This document shows positions 9,098-17,753 of a DNA stretch of 64,000 bases, in pieces. This DNA comes from Aliarcobacter cibarius (lineage in GTDB: Bacteria; Campylobacterota; Campylobacteria; Campylobacterales; Arcobacteraceae), in the NCBI RefSeq assembly GCF_013372265.1, contig NZ_CP054051.1, positions 186,001-250,000 on the forward strand, given 5' to 3'. The notes beneath the pieces are model-generated. The model saw nothing but the letters and a program-made list of their open reading frames with translations, did no database searches and was not told the origin of the DNA. The stretch's first letter is position 1. Each line of letters begins with the position of its first letter. A program made the translations under genes and the position numbers.

Positions 9098-11029
9098 ATG
9101 AATTCAAATCTTGAAGGAAGATTGCGAAAGTATAAATTACCAAAATCAAAAGCTTTATTGCCTTTATTTGAAGCTATCGTAAATTCAATAGATTCATTAA
9201 TAGATGAAAAGCAAAATGAGAAATATATTAAAATATTTATACTTCGAAATGATACTTTAATGTCTTCAACAGAAAAAAAATTAGATCTTGGTGAAATAAA
9301 AGGTTTTTGGATTGAAGATAATGGTCCAGGGTTTAACAAAAAAAATTTTGATGCTTTTAAAGAATTAGATACCTTAAACAAAGTTGCTAAAGGTGGTAAA
9401 GGTATTGGAAGGCTTGCTTGGCTTAAAGCTTTTGATAAAATCAATATTTCTTCACACTATTATGATTCTGATGTTTTAAAACAAAAGAGTTTTAAATTTC
9501 ATCATTCTTTTGAAGATGGCGTGGAAATTGAAAATGAAGCTACTTCGACAGAGCAAAATACAAATACAATAATAAAACTTGATGGTATCAAAGATATTTT
9601 TTTACAACATATAGCAAAAAAAATGGAATCAATTGGAGTTAAAATTATTGAACATTGTTTATATTATTTTACAATAGGAGATATCAAATTTTCAATTTAT
9701 GATGAACAAGAAGAATCTCCTTTATTGGATTTAAATAAGCTTTTTTCAGAAAAGTATGAAACAAAAAAAAGCAGTTTAAATGTTCAAGATAATGATTTAA
9801 ATTTAATTAAAGTATATTCAAATATCTCAGAAAACAAGATTCTTTACTGTGCAAATAATAGGGTTGTAAAAGAAGATAAGTTATCTAAATTTATTCCTGA
9901 ACTTAAAACATCATTGCCTGGAGAGAAATATATACAAATTTTTGTATCCGGTAAAGTTTTCGATGATACAGTAAATGATGAAAGAACAGATTTTGATTCA
10001 AATTTATTTAATGATTACAATGTAGATTTTGGAAAATTAGAACAAGGAATTATAGAGCATATTGATAAGACATTAGGGGATTTGATTTTACAACAAAAAG
10101 AAGATAATAGAAATTATTTAAACGAGTATGTTAAAAAAGAAGCTCCGCAATATACTAAAATCATTCGTTATGCTACAGAAGAGCAAATAAGAAAAGTTCA
10201 TAAAGATATGAAAGGTGAACAAATTGAGCAAGAACTGTTTAATATTAAGCAGTCATTAGAAAAAGACATCAAATCTATAGCCAAAGATCTTTCATCTTTA
10301 AATGAAATTGATACAAAATCATTAGTAGAAAAAGTAACTGCATTAAATAGTGCTAATCTTGCTGAATATGTTATTTACAGAAAGACTATAATTGATACGC
10401 TTGCAAAATTCCTAAAAATTGATGATAAGAGTTTAGAAGATGATATTCATAAACTTATTTATCCTATGCAAACAATAGAAACAAAAGACTATAGTGAACA
10501 TAATTTATGGCTTATTGATGATAGGCTAGCATTTCACAATTTTTGTGCATCAGATGTACAGTTTAAGAAGTTTTTAGAAGATAGTAAAAGTGCAGATAGA
10601 CCTGATATATTGATATTTGACAAGCCTTTTATATATTCTCCAAATAAAGAATATATGAGTACTATGGTTTTAATTGAATTTAAAAGACCAAAAAGAAATG
10701 ATTATAGTTTAGGCAAAGACCCCATTTCACAAGTCATCAATTATTTGGATGAAATTTCTAGCAACAGCAGAATAATTGATAATGATAATATGGCTATAAC
10801 AATTAATCCAAATATTCAAAAACAAATTTTTATTATTGCTGATTTAACTTCAACATTTGAAGTTATTATTAGAAAAAACTATGGATGGCTTATGAAAGCA
10901 TCGGATGGGACAGGATATTTTGGTTATGAACCTTCAAGTCATTCATACATTGAAATAATTTCATATGAGAAATTATTGAAAGATGCAAAAAATAGAAATC
11001 GGATATTTTTTGATAAATTGGGACTATAA
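9098..11029 (+). CDS. GHKL (Hsp90/MORC-like) ATPase fused to a PD-(D/E)XK nuclease domain
   Basis: The N-terminus of this 643-aa protein is a GHKL ATP-binding fold: N box EAIVNSID (25-32), G1 DNGPGF (74-79) and G2 GGKGIGRL (99-106). A coiled-coil-like middle (about 340-430) connects to a C-terminal part with RPDILIF (D503) and VLIEFKRP (E527, K529), the D...ExK pattern of a PD-(D/E)XK nuclease. ATPase-plus-nuclease fusions of this type are common in defence islands, where ATP-dependent dimer closure is thought to gate cutting; that role is inference. The start is the ATG preceded by GAGGAAA. It may act alone or together with the upstream helicase operon. Confidence 0.8.
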   Translation: MNSNLEGRLRKYKLPKSKALLPLFEAIVNSIDSLIDEKQNEKYIKIFILRNDTLMSSTEKKLDLGEIKGFWIEDNGPGFNKKNFDAFKELDTLNKVAKGGKGIGRLAWLKAFDKINISSHYYDSDVLKQKSFKFHHSFEDGVEIENEATSTEQNTNTIIKLDGIKDIFLQHIAKKMESIGVKIIEHCLYYFTIGDIKFSIYDEQEESPLLDLNKLFSEKYETKKSSLNVQDNDLNLIKVYSNISENKILYCANNRVVKEDKLSKFIPELKTSLPGEKYIQIFVSGKVFDDTVNDERTDFDSNLFNDYNVDFGKLEQGIIEHIDKTLGDLILQQKEDNRNYLNEYVKKEAPQYTKIIRYATEEQIRKVHKDMKGEQIEQELFNIKQSLEKDIKSIAKDLSSLNEIDTKSLVEKVTALNSANLAEYVIYRKTIIDTLAKFLKIDDKSLEDDIHKLIYPMQTIETKDYSEHNLWLIDDRLAFHNFCASDVQFKKFLEDSKSADRPDILIFDKPFIYSPNKEYMSTMVLIEFKRPKRNDYSLGKDPISQVINYLDEISSNSRIIDNDNMAITINPNIQKQIFIIADLTSTFEVIIRKNYGWLMKASDGTGYFGYEPSSHSYIEIISYEKLLKDAKNRNRIFFDKLGL

Positions 11030-11080
11030 ATTACATGGTTATGTATTTCAACTATTATAAAATTACATTAGGAGTTCAAA

Positions 11081-11251
11081 ATGTCTGAAGATTATGCAGT
11101 ATCAATAGACTTGGCTTTATTGCCATTACCATTAAGAAACAAGTATATAGCAGCTATAAAGAAGTTAAATGTATATCATTTACTCGAGAATCAGGTTCTT
11201 AAAATTAGTGAAAAGAATGCTAAAAAACTTTTTGATGAAGTAAGTAAATGA
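11081..11251 (+). CDS. Small 56-aa protein of unknown function
   Basis: An open frame starts at an ATG with a well-spaced AGGAG (11070-11074). The product is 56 aa, begins MSEDYAVSID, and its middle and end look helical (KYIAAIKKLN..., KNAKKLFDEV). It ends at the TGA at 11249-11251, just where the restriction-gene remnant begins in another frame. The strong ribosome binding site supports translation. It could be a real small gene or a fusion product made when the type III restriction gene was deleted. No family recognised. Confidence 0.45.
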   Translation: MSEDYAVSIDLALLPLPLRNKYIAAIKKLNVYHLLENQVLKISEKNAKKLFDEVSK

Positions 11252-11756
11252 AGCTAGTAGAATAATCAATGAGCAAAAAGCAGCAATGGTTGTTCAAAAG
11301 TTAGCTTACACTCCGATTGATGATAGATTTGATACAGACATATTCACTATGAATCAACCAAATTATAATTTTGAGAATGCTAAAGAGGTTAAAAAGCATA
11401 TTTACAACTATCTAATTACAGATTCAAAAATTGAGAAAAACTTTGCAGATGAACTTGATGCAAGCAATGAAGTAGTTGTTTATGCAAAACTACCTAAAGG
11501 GTTCTTTATACCTACTCCTGTAGGAGATTATAATCCTGACTGGGCTGTTGCATTTAAAGAGGGAAGTGTTCAGTATATCTATTTTGTGGCTGAGACAAAA
11601 GGAAGTATGTCAAGTCTACAAATGAGAAAAATAGAAGAGATTAAAATAGAGTGTGCTGAGAGATTTTTTGATAAGTTAAGTACTGACAATTTAAAATTAA
11701 AATATAGCAAGATAGATAATTTTGATACACTGTGGAATATTGTTAATGGCAGATAA
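11244..11756 (+). pseudogene. 3' remnant of a type III restriction endonuclease (Res) gene
   Basis: The frame is open from just after a TAA at 11241 and reads through an internal ATG (11286) to 11756. The roughly 170 residues match the C-terminal end of type III Res subunits: VYAKLPKGFFIPTPVGDYNPDW, then YFVAETKG, i.e. the PD...ExK nuclease core, and a terminal helix. The helicase part (Walker A, DEAD, motif VI) is entirely missing, and no mod gene lies nearby. It is not a recent copy of the intact Res at 33463, which differs clearly in this region (NPDFGYVIEI...VVETKG). I read it as the stump of an older, deleted type III system. Confidence 0.75.
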
Positions 11757-11795
11757 GCGGCTAAGCTTTATATACGTGGACTTAGTATGCAAATT

Positions 11796-11820
11796 TTTGT
11801 TGTTTGAATTAAACAACAAA
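11796..11820. terminator. Hairpin after the Res remnant
   Basis: A perfect 10-bp stem (TTTGTTGTTT / AAACAACAAA) with a 5-nt GAATT loop between convergent genes. It is A/T-rich on both sides, so it may act as a two-way terminator. Confidence 0.5.
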
Positions 11821-11830
11821 TAGTAAATAT

Positions 11831-11859
11831 TCAATTATTCGGTAATTCCGAATAATTGA
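11831..11859. repeat. 12-bp-arm inverted repeat sharing a core with a hairpin inside rhuM
   Basis: A perfect inverted repeat, TCAATTATTCGG / CCGAATAATTGA, with a 5-nt TAATT loop. Its 15-nt core TTCGGTAATTCCGAA is the exact reverse complement of the core of the hairpin at 32615-32643. It could serve as a terminator between the converging genes, or be a copy of a small palindromic element. Confidence 0.6.
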
Positions 11860-11869
11860 AATCACTAAA

Positions 11870-12412
11870 TTATAAATTCAAAGCAAACTCTAAAATCTCT
11901 TTAGGTGTATTTTCTATATAGCTAATTATTTTATATCTAGTCATAGAACTAATAGTATCTAAAGTTCTTTCTTCAGAATCTAAAGAATTAGTATCAAAAT
12001 TATATTTTGTATCAAAATCATTAAGTTTTAACATAAACTCTTCATCGGCACACTCTATAAAATAGTAGTCATTTAAATTAAATAACTCAAATTTTAACTC
12101 TTCCATATCAATTTTATAATCATTTCTAATGTAATGCTCTTTTATTTTAACAAGTACATTATTTGCAATAAATGTATTAGATTTTTCAATCAAATTTTCT
12201 TTAAACTCTTTGATTTTATTAATTAAAACTTGATTATTATTTATAATTTCCATCTTTTCAATTTTACCACTAGATATAAATTCTTCTAATTCTTCTAATG
12301 TAAAAGCATAATTTAATAAATCAAATATCTTTCTTCTCTCTTTTTTTGACCATTTATAATATGTAGGAGCCGAAAATTCAAATAGTTCAACCATAATTTG
12401 TTCTTTTGTCAT
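11870..12412 (-). CDS. Unknown 180-aa protein divergent from TraG-like ATPase; possible regulator
   Basis: The first 40 residues (TYYKWSKKERRKIFDLL) look like a short DNA-binding helical unit, followed by a lysine/glutamate-rich helical body. No family is recognised. It is transcribed away from the ATPase gene at 12585 across a 172-base promoter region. The second ATPase at 20487 has the same arrangement with a WYL-domain regulator, which makes a regulatory role for this protein plausible but unproven. Confidence 0.55.
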   Translation of the reverse strand: MTKEQIMVELFEFSAPTYYKWSKKERRKIFDLLNYAFTLEELEEFISSGKIEKMEIINNNQVLINKIKEFKENLIEKSNTFIANNVLVKIKEHYIRNDYKIDMEELKFELFNLNDYYFIECADEEFMLKLNDFDTKYNFDTNSLDSEERTLDTISSMTRYKIISYIENTPKEILEFALNL

Positions 12413-12494
12413 ATTAAGCCTTTTGAGTTATATTAATATAATTAAGTTATTAAGTAATTTTATAAAAAATAAACTTAAAATATTTAATTTTCTA

Positions 12495-12524
12495 TTGACA
12501 AATTATATAAAATTAATATACAAT
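12495..12524 (+). promoter_or_regulatory. Candidate sigma70 promoter for the first TraG-like ATPase operon
   Basis: TTGACA at 12495-12500 and a TATACAAT run at 12517-12524 (spacing 16-18) upstream of a ribosome binding site AAAAGGA and the ATG at 12585. This is one of the few places in the window with a recognisable -35 box. Confidence 0.5.
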
Positions 12525-12584
12525 ACTTTTAATTTAGTTTTAGTTTCTAAAAACTTAAATATTTTAATATAAAAAGGATTTCAG

Positions 12585-14213
12585 ATGAAAATGGGATTTG
12601 ATATAAAAGAAAATAGAAATACAAAAAGAATAGAAGTACCAAAAGATTTTACTAATGCAATGTTTTTTGGAAGAACAGGAAGTGGTAAAACTACAGGTGC
12701 AATATTGCCAGTAATGGAAGATAGAATAAAATCTGATTATGGTTTATTAGTATATGATTTTAAAGGTAGTTTACATTTACAAACAAAATATCTTGCAAAT
12801 AAATATAAAAAGTTAAATAATGTTATTGAAATAGGTAAACCTTGGGGTAAAAATATTAATGTAATTAAATTTTTAACTACAAAACAACTACTAAATGTAG
12901 TACAATCAGATAGTGGTGTAAATGATTATTGGGATACAGCTTCAAAAAACTTACTTGAAGGAATATATTCTATTTTAAACCTTGAAAAATATATTTTTAC
13001 TAAATTATCAGATCTATTAGGTGAGAATTATATTAATGAGATTAGTTTTAAAAAAATACATGATATTGTAAATAAACCGACTAATTTAAAAAACTTTTTA
13101 TTAGAGTATAAAAACTCAAGAATTAAAACTATAGAGATAAAGTATCAAAAAGTACTAAATAAAATAGAAAATAGTGCTCTATTAAGTACTATTTCTAAAA
13201 AAATTAAACATTTAAAAGAGAATATAAAATCATTAGAGAACTATGAATTAGTTAATGATGGAGATGATAGTGGAAGAAATGGAGTTGTTAGTCACCTTGC
13301 TTCTTATACAGGAAATATAGCTTCAAATGATTTTTTAAATTATGATGACTTTGATATTGTAGGTGAGCTAAGAAGAGGAAAAATTATAATAATTAATGTA
13401 TCTAATTTAACAGAAAATAGTTTGAACTTAATAAATTTAGGTATATATTCATCACTACAAAGATTAAATCAAAAATTTTTAAATCCAGTATCAATAATAG
13501 TTGATGAAGCTCAAAAAATTTTACATGCAGATTATTTACCAGAAACAGATGTTTGTAGAGAATCAAGATTTGAATATATCTTTGCTACTCAATCGCCTGT
13601 ATTATTAGAAAATAAACTTACTACAAATAAATATAAAGAATTAATTCAAAATGTTATAACAAGAATGTCATTTGCAACGAATGAAAATGATTTGTATGAA
13701 CCACATATATACATAGATACATACTATAGAACTAAATATGCTGAGCCACTATTTATTAATGATATAGATTTGTTTAAAGTTGAAGTTTTATATCAAAAAA
13801 AATTAGGAATCTTTGATTGTGTTGAAGAAGATAGAAAAAATATTTTTTATATAAAATTTGATGCAAAACTTTACGAACAAAGTAAAGTTTATAAAGTTTT
13901 TAAAAATCATCAAAGAGAAGAAACAGATTTTTTTGAAAAAGTTGATACTTTAACTATTAATATAGAGGACTATGACAATATTCAACTTTCAATTGATTCT
14001 TTACTTGAAGATATCAAACTAAAAGATTTTAAATTTGAAGAGAAAAAGAAGATAATAACTATATCTCATGTAATATCAACTATGGAAGAAAAAATAAAAG
14101 AGAGTGAAAAAAATATTGCTCAATTAATAATTGAAAAAGATAGTTTAAAAAAAGATTTTGAAAATATCTTAAGTAGTATCAATAACAGTGATGTTGAAAA
14201 AGAGAAAAAATGA
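12585..14213 (+). CDS. Soluble TraG/VirD4-like P-loop ATPase, copy A
   Basis: This 542-aa protein has Walker A FGRTGSGKTTGAILP near residue 30, a conserved YDFKGSLHLQTKYLA block, Walker B SIIVDEAQKIL and the FATQSP sensor motif. This is the nucleotide-binding core of type IV coupling proteins (TraG/VirD4/HerA-FtsK class). No N-terminal membrane segment is present, so it is probably cytoplasmic, unlike classical VirD4. The C-terminus is coiled-coil. It is closely similar to the protein at 20487, the two sharing long identical blocks in the first 100 residues. No type IV secretion genes are seen; it could deliver the MobV-type relaxase complex to a helper system or serve another DNA-handling role. 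The next gene overlaps it by 4 nt. Confidence 0.8.
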   Translation: MKMGFDIKENRNTKRIEVPKDFTNAMFFGRTGSGKTTGAILPVMEDRIKSDYGLLVYDFKGSLHLQTKYLANKYKKLNNVIEIGKPWGKNINVIKFLTTKQLLNVVQSDSGVNDYWDTASKNLLEGIYSILNLEKYIFTKLSDLLGENYINEISFKKIHDIVNKPTNLKNFLLEYKNSRIKTIEIKYQKVLNKIENSALLSTISKKIKHLKENIKSLENYELVNDGDDSGRNGVVSHLASYTGNIASNDFLNYDDFDIVGELRRGKIIIINVSNLTENSLNLINLGIYSSLQRLNQKFLNPVSIIVDEAQKILHADYLPETDVCRESRFEYIFATQSPVLLENKLTTNKYKELIQNVITRMSFATNENDLYEPHIYIDTYYRTKYAEPLFINDIDLFKVEVLYQKKLGIFDCVEEDRKNIFYIKFDAKLYEQSKVYKVFKNHQREETDFFEKVDTLTINIEDYDNIQLSIDSLLEDIKLKDFKFEEKKKIITISHVISTMEEKIKESEKNIAQLIIEKDSLKKDFENILSSINNSDVEKEKK

Positions 14214-15031
14214 AAATAGATATATTAAGTGACCTACATTTTGATAACTACTTTTATAATAAATACACAAAAGATGATGTAATTAACTTTTATAGTCAAA
14301 TTATTGATTTTAATAATTGTGGAGATGTATTAGTAATTGCTGGTGATTTAGGACATAACAATCATCAAAATATAAAGATATTAAAAATTCTAAAAGAGTT
14401 TTATAAAAATATAGTTTGTGTTTTAGGAAATCATGATTATTATCTAGTAGGTAAAGAGAATAAGTCTTTATTTAAAGGCTCTTTTGAACGAGTTTTTAAT
14501 ATGAGAGAACTAATTAATAAGCAAGAGAATATCTATTGCTTAGATGGAGATATTATTGAAATTGATGGTGTTAAATTTGGTGGTTGTAATGGTTGGTATA
14601 ATGAAGGTTATTTACAAGTAAATTATCCTGATGAATTTTTCCCAAAATATTCAACTAATATTATGTGGCAAAACTGTACTCCTGATTATAAAAATATTTT
14701 AGAAATTGAAAATTTTGATGATATATTTGAAATAGAAAAACCTAAAATTGAAAGAGTTTATAAAGAGTGTGATGTGATGATTACTCATGTTAATCCAAGT
14801 GCTAAAAAAGAATATTTAAATATTAAATATCAAAATCCCTCAAGTACATTTTTTTGCTTTGATGGTGAAGAGTATTTAAAAAATGGAAATATGAAATACT
14901 GGATATTTGGACATAACCACGATGTTATTGAATATGAAGAACATAATGTTACTTGTATTTGTAATCCTTTGGGTTACTACAATGAGAGTGGAAATGGAAA
15001 GTTTGTAAAAATAAAACAAATAATAATTTGA
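14210..15031 (+). CDS. Calcineurin-like metallophosphoesterase
   Basis: The 273-aa protein has the metal-binding motifs in order: DLHFD near the start (SDLHF), GDLGHN, GNHDYY, THVNPS and a C-terminal GHNHD. These are the family's D-x-H, GD, GNHD/E, H and GHxH signatures. Members hydrolyse phosphomono- or diesters (nucleotides, nucleic acids or proteins); the substrate cannot be told from sequence. The ATGA overlap with the ATPase shows translational coupling, suggesting the phosphoesterase works in the same process, perhaps on DNA ends or nucleotide signals (inference). Confidence 0.85.
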   Translation: MKIDILSDLHFDNYFYNKYTKDDVINFYSQIIDFNNCGDVLVIAGDLGHNNHQNIKILKILKEFYKNIVCVLGNHDYYLVGKENKSLFKGSFERVFNMRELINKQENIYCLDGDIIEIDGVKFGGCNGWYNEGYLQVNYPDEFFPKYSTNIMWQNCTPDYKNILEIENFDDIFEIEKPKIERVYKECDVMITHVNPSAKKEYLNIKYQNPSSTFFCFDGEEYLKNGNMKYWIFGHNHDVIEYEEHNVTCICNPLGYYNESGNGKFVKIKQIII

Positions 15032-15043
15032 AGGATAAATAAA

Positions 15044-15241
15044 ATGGATATAGATTTTACAAAAGGAAAATGGACTAATCCAATTTCAAAAGAGAAAGTT
15101 GAAAACATTCAAAAAAGAGCTAAATTGTGGGTAGAACTTAGAGAAAAATACCCAAATGATGAAGAACTTAAAAACTTATCCATGGAAGATATGACTAATA
15201 ATGATTTTTGGTTTGAGAAATATAGGGAGAAATTAAAATGA
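15044..15241 (+). CDS. Small 65-aa protein of unknown function
   Basis: ATG with an upstream GAAGGAT ribosome binding site, 12 bases after the phosphoesterase gene; its stop overlaps the next start (ATGA). The product is charged and helical (KEKVENIQKRAKLWVELREK). No family recognised. It belongs to the same operon by spacing. Confidence 0.6.
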   Translation: MDIDFTKGKWTNPISKEKVENIQKRAKLWVELREKYPNDEELKNLSMEDMTNNDFWFEKYREKLK

Positions 15242-15753
15242 ATACTGAAAACTATGAAAAAACAAAAGAAGCAATAATCTATCAAAATAAGAAGTTTAGT
15301 AATGTAGTTGATGATAATTTTAATAAATTAAACAGTTTAAATCTTTATAAAGATAAAGTAGCTTTTGAATTCAAAGACGGGTGGACTGATTTAATTTATA
15401 ATTTAGGTAAAGATATAGAAGAGTTATGCAAATTAACTAATTGTGAACTTCCAAAAATTCAACAAATAAAAGAGAAGTTTGGAACATTAAGATTTTATTA
15501 CAATACTTTAAATTCACAATACCCTGAAATAGTAGAAAAAAGTATAAGAGCTTTAGTTTTTCAAGCTGAAATAAAATCATCTAATACTTACGAGGTATGT
15601 GGCAAATATGGTGAAACAAGAGTTGAGAATAGAATTTACACAACTGTTTGTGAAGAGCATAAAGGCAATTCAATTTCAAAAAATGAGTATGAAGAAATGG
15701 TTAAAAACCACCACGAAAAAAGAGCTTTAGAAAAGGTGAAAAAATGCAATTAA
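15238..15753 (+). CDS. Phage/plasmid-type protein with degenerate zinc-binding end, paralog 1
   Basis: This 171-aa protein has a core FEFKDGWTDLIYNLGKDIEELC...KFGTLRFYYN, a pattern I associate with small phage and plasmid proteins that usually end in a CxxCG zinc motif. Here the end keeps one VCGKYG and a later VCEEH, so the zinc site looks partly lost. It is clearly homologous to the protein at 16438 (shared GW.DL.Y.LGK.IEE.CKL.NCELPKI), so the gene was duplicated within the operon. It overlaps its neighbours at both ends. Function unknown. Confidence 0.6.
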   Translation: MNTENYEKTKEAIIYQNKKFSNVVDDNFNKLNSLNLYKDKVAFEFKDGWTDLIYNLGKDIEELCKLTNCELPKIQQIKEKFGTLRFYYNTLNSQYPEIVEKSIRALVFQAEIKSSNTYEVCGKYGETRVENRIYTTVCEEHKGNSISKNEYEEMVKNHHEKRALEKVKKCN

Positions 15754-16436
15754 GTAAATTTGCACAAGCAAATGATGAAGTTCTAACTATGATTGATAGA
15801 AAAATGATTTTTAAAATAAACAAGGATTTCTTTATAGATGATAAAGGAATTAAAAGTTTTACAGAAAAAAATATTGAAAATATAGTGCCTTTAAAACTTA
15901 ATCAAGAAGTACATTATGCAAAAAAATATATTAAAAGATGTACAAGAAGTGAAGATGGAATTATCTCTTTAGCTTTTAAAGAAGATATATATAATTTCCT
16001 AAAAGGCAAAGAGTATGATGAAGAAGATTGTTATGTATCAAATGGAAGTTTTTTAGTTGCTTGTTATTTAATGGGTGTTAGTGTAAAACTTCTTTATGAT
16101 GAAGTAAATGAGATTACAAAAGATTTAGAAATTACAGATGATATTAAAAACAGTGTATGTAGTTTTGCCGAAGTTTGTTTACAAAAACCATTAAAAGAAT
16201 ACACTATAAAACCTACAAAAAATAAAACTTATTTTGGTTTGGAAATTTATCAAGAAAACCTAATCAAAGAAAATGATATTAAAAAACTACCTTTTTATGA
16301 TTTTTGGCTAGATAGCTCAAAAGGAAGCACTCAACCTATTATAGATAATGAAGGGTATGTTTATTTGTGTGATTTTGAGAACTTTTCAAAACTATTCATC
16401 GAAACTGGAAAACATAGATTTCAAAAAAGAGATTAA
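15744..16436 (+). CDS. Unknown 230-aa protein in the ATPase-A operon
   Basis: The start overlaps the preceding gene by 10 nt and follows GAAAAGGTG, which supports it. The protein has mixed charge, no membrane segment and no motif I can assign; a possible compact domain lies around FLVACYLMGVSVKLLYDEV. Being sandwiched between two paralogous genes suggests that the unknown gene plus its paralog may have moved or duplicated as a unit. Function unknown. Confidence 0.55.
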   Translation: MQLSKFAQANDEVLTMIDRKMIFKINKDFFIDDKGIKSFTEKNIENIVPLKLNQEVHYAKKYIKRCTRSEDGIISLAFKEDIYNFLKGKEYDEEDCYVSNGSFLVACYLMGVSVKLLYDEVNEITKDLEITDDIKNSVCSFAEVCLQKPLKEYTIKPTKNKTYFGLEIYQENLIKENDIKKLPFYDFWLDSSKGSTQPIIDNEGYVYLCDFENFSKLFIETGKHRFQKRD

Positions 16437-16437
16437 A

Positions 16438-16863
16438 ATGCAAACAGCAAAAATATTAGTCCAAAAACCCGAAATAGGATTAAGTGAAGATAACAAAGCT
16501 AAATTACAAAGTTTAGAAATATACAAAGATAAAAAACATTTTCAATTTTCAAATGGGTGGGTAGATTTAGCTTATGAATTAGGAAAAAATATAGAAGAAG
16601 TTTGTAAATTAGCAAATTGCGAACTTCCCAAAATAGAAGCTATGTATAACAAATATAATACTCTAAGAGTTGATTATCATTTTGTTTCATCTGTACCAAA
16701 AATTGTTGAAACATTAATTGACTCTTTAATCTATGTAACAGAAGATAAGTCTATGATGATTTGTGAGTATTGTGGTGCGAATGATGAAATAGAAACAACT
16801 GAAAAAAATAATCATTATATAAATGCTTGCGAGAAGTGTTTTAACAGAAAAAATAGAGTTTAA
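16438..16863 (+). CDS. Phage/plasmid-type protein with intact CxxC zinc pairs, paralog 2
   Basis: I place the start at the ATG at 16438, one base after the previous stop and behind AGAGATTAAA; the longer frame beginning at 16348 lies inside the previous gene. The 141-aa product repeats the GWVDLAYELGKNIEEVCKLANCELPKI block of the protein at 15238. Unlike that paralog it retains a full zinc-finger pattern (ICEYCGA...NACEKCF, two CxxC pairs). Probably DNA- or protein-binding; exact role unknown. Confidence 0.65.
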   Translation: MQTAKILVQKPEIGLSEDNKAKLQSLEIYKDKKHFQFSNGWVDLAYELGKNIEEVCKLANCELPKIEAMYNKYNTLRVDYHFVSSVPKIVETLIDSLIYVTEDKSMMICEYCGANDEIETTEKNNHYINACEKCFNRKNRV

Positions 16864-16945
16864 TCCTAACGAGGTATGCAGCAAAATATAAATTAAGCTT
16901 TGAGTAATTAATAATTATTAAAAGCTAAAAAATCAAAGAGAAAAT

Positions 16946-17251
16946 ATGATGCAAAGATATAATAGTAAAAATAGAAGAATTGTTTCTAAAACAAACCTAA
17001 ATAGAAAATTTCTAGCTTTTTGTAACTGGTCTTTTGCTAAAGAAAAACATTTAAAAGAGCAAGAAACTTTAGTTTTGTTTGATAGTTTTGATATTGAAAA
17101 AAGCCCTTTTTATATAAGAATTTTTAATGAAATGCCAAGAACTGTTTTAGAAGATTTTATTACGCATAACAATATAGATAAAAGTAAAGTAATTAATATT
17201 TATAAAGAGCTAAAACAAAATACTTCTTATAGGGTTAATGATTATGAATAA
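16946..17251 (+). CDS. Unknown 101-aa basic protein
   Basis: ATG behind AAAGAGAAA; the product starts MMQRYNSKNRR and is basic at its N-terminus, then acidic and helical. It ends inside the start region of the nucleotidyltransferase gene (14-nt overlap), so the two are co-translated. By position it could be a partner of that nucleotidyltransferase, but it has no recognisable HEPN RxxxxH motif, so I do not call it a toxin. Confidence 0.5.
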   Translation: MMQRYNSKNRRIVSKTNLNRKFLAFCNWSFAKEKHLKEQETLVLFDSFDIEKSPFYIRIFNEMPRTVLEDFITHNNIDKSKVINIYKELKQNTSYRVNDYE

Positions 17252-17753
17252 AGAGATAATTTTAAATTGTTTAAAAAATAATCTTCAACAATTCAAAGAA
17301 AAATACAATATTGAACAAATAGGATTATTTGGTAGTTATGCAAGAGATGAAGCTACCAAAGAGAGCGATATTGATATTTTTGTAAAAATGCCTCCAAAAA
17401 TCTTTGATATGTTTGCTATTAAAGATTTAATTGAAAATGAATTAGGAAAAAAAGTTGATTTGATAAGAGAGCATACGCATATTAAACCATTACTTTTAAA
17501 AAGAATTAATAGAGATATAATATATGTCAAAGATATTTATGACGAGCTGTATCTACACGACCCCAAAGATTACACCTTTAATTGTTTTTGGCAAACACCG
17601 TTTCCTGCAAAACAAAAAGTTACATTAATTATTAGAAACTATTTAGGAACTATGAATAAACAAGATATTCATACTCTTTGTAAAAAATTTGGAAAAGATA
17701 GAGTTTTACAAGAACTAAACAATAAATATTACTCCACCGATAAATTAAACTAA
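17238..17753 (+). pseudogene. MNT-type nucleotidyltransferase fusion gene, 5' part, broken by IS630
   Basis: Residues 1 to about 97 are a minimal nucleotidyltransferase: GLFGSYARDEATKESDIDIF holds the GS...DxD catalytic site, as in MntA antitoxins that AMPylate HEPN toxins. A second region (about 105-163, FWQTPFP...IIRNYL...DIHTLCKKFGKDRVLQEL) loosely resembles the DUF6922-type segment. The last codons (YYSTDKLN and stop) are supplied by the left inverted repeat of the IS630 element at 17729. Joining 17728 to 18865 restores a continuous frame to a stop at 18989-18991. The disrupted product may still be made, with a substituted tail. Confidence 0.7.

Noticed and set aside
16348-16437. Longer start for the zinc-pair paralog gene
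   Set aside because: These bases lie inside the preceding gene; the ATG at 16438 directly after its stop with an AGAGA box gives a product aligned with its paralog.
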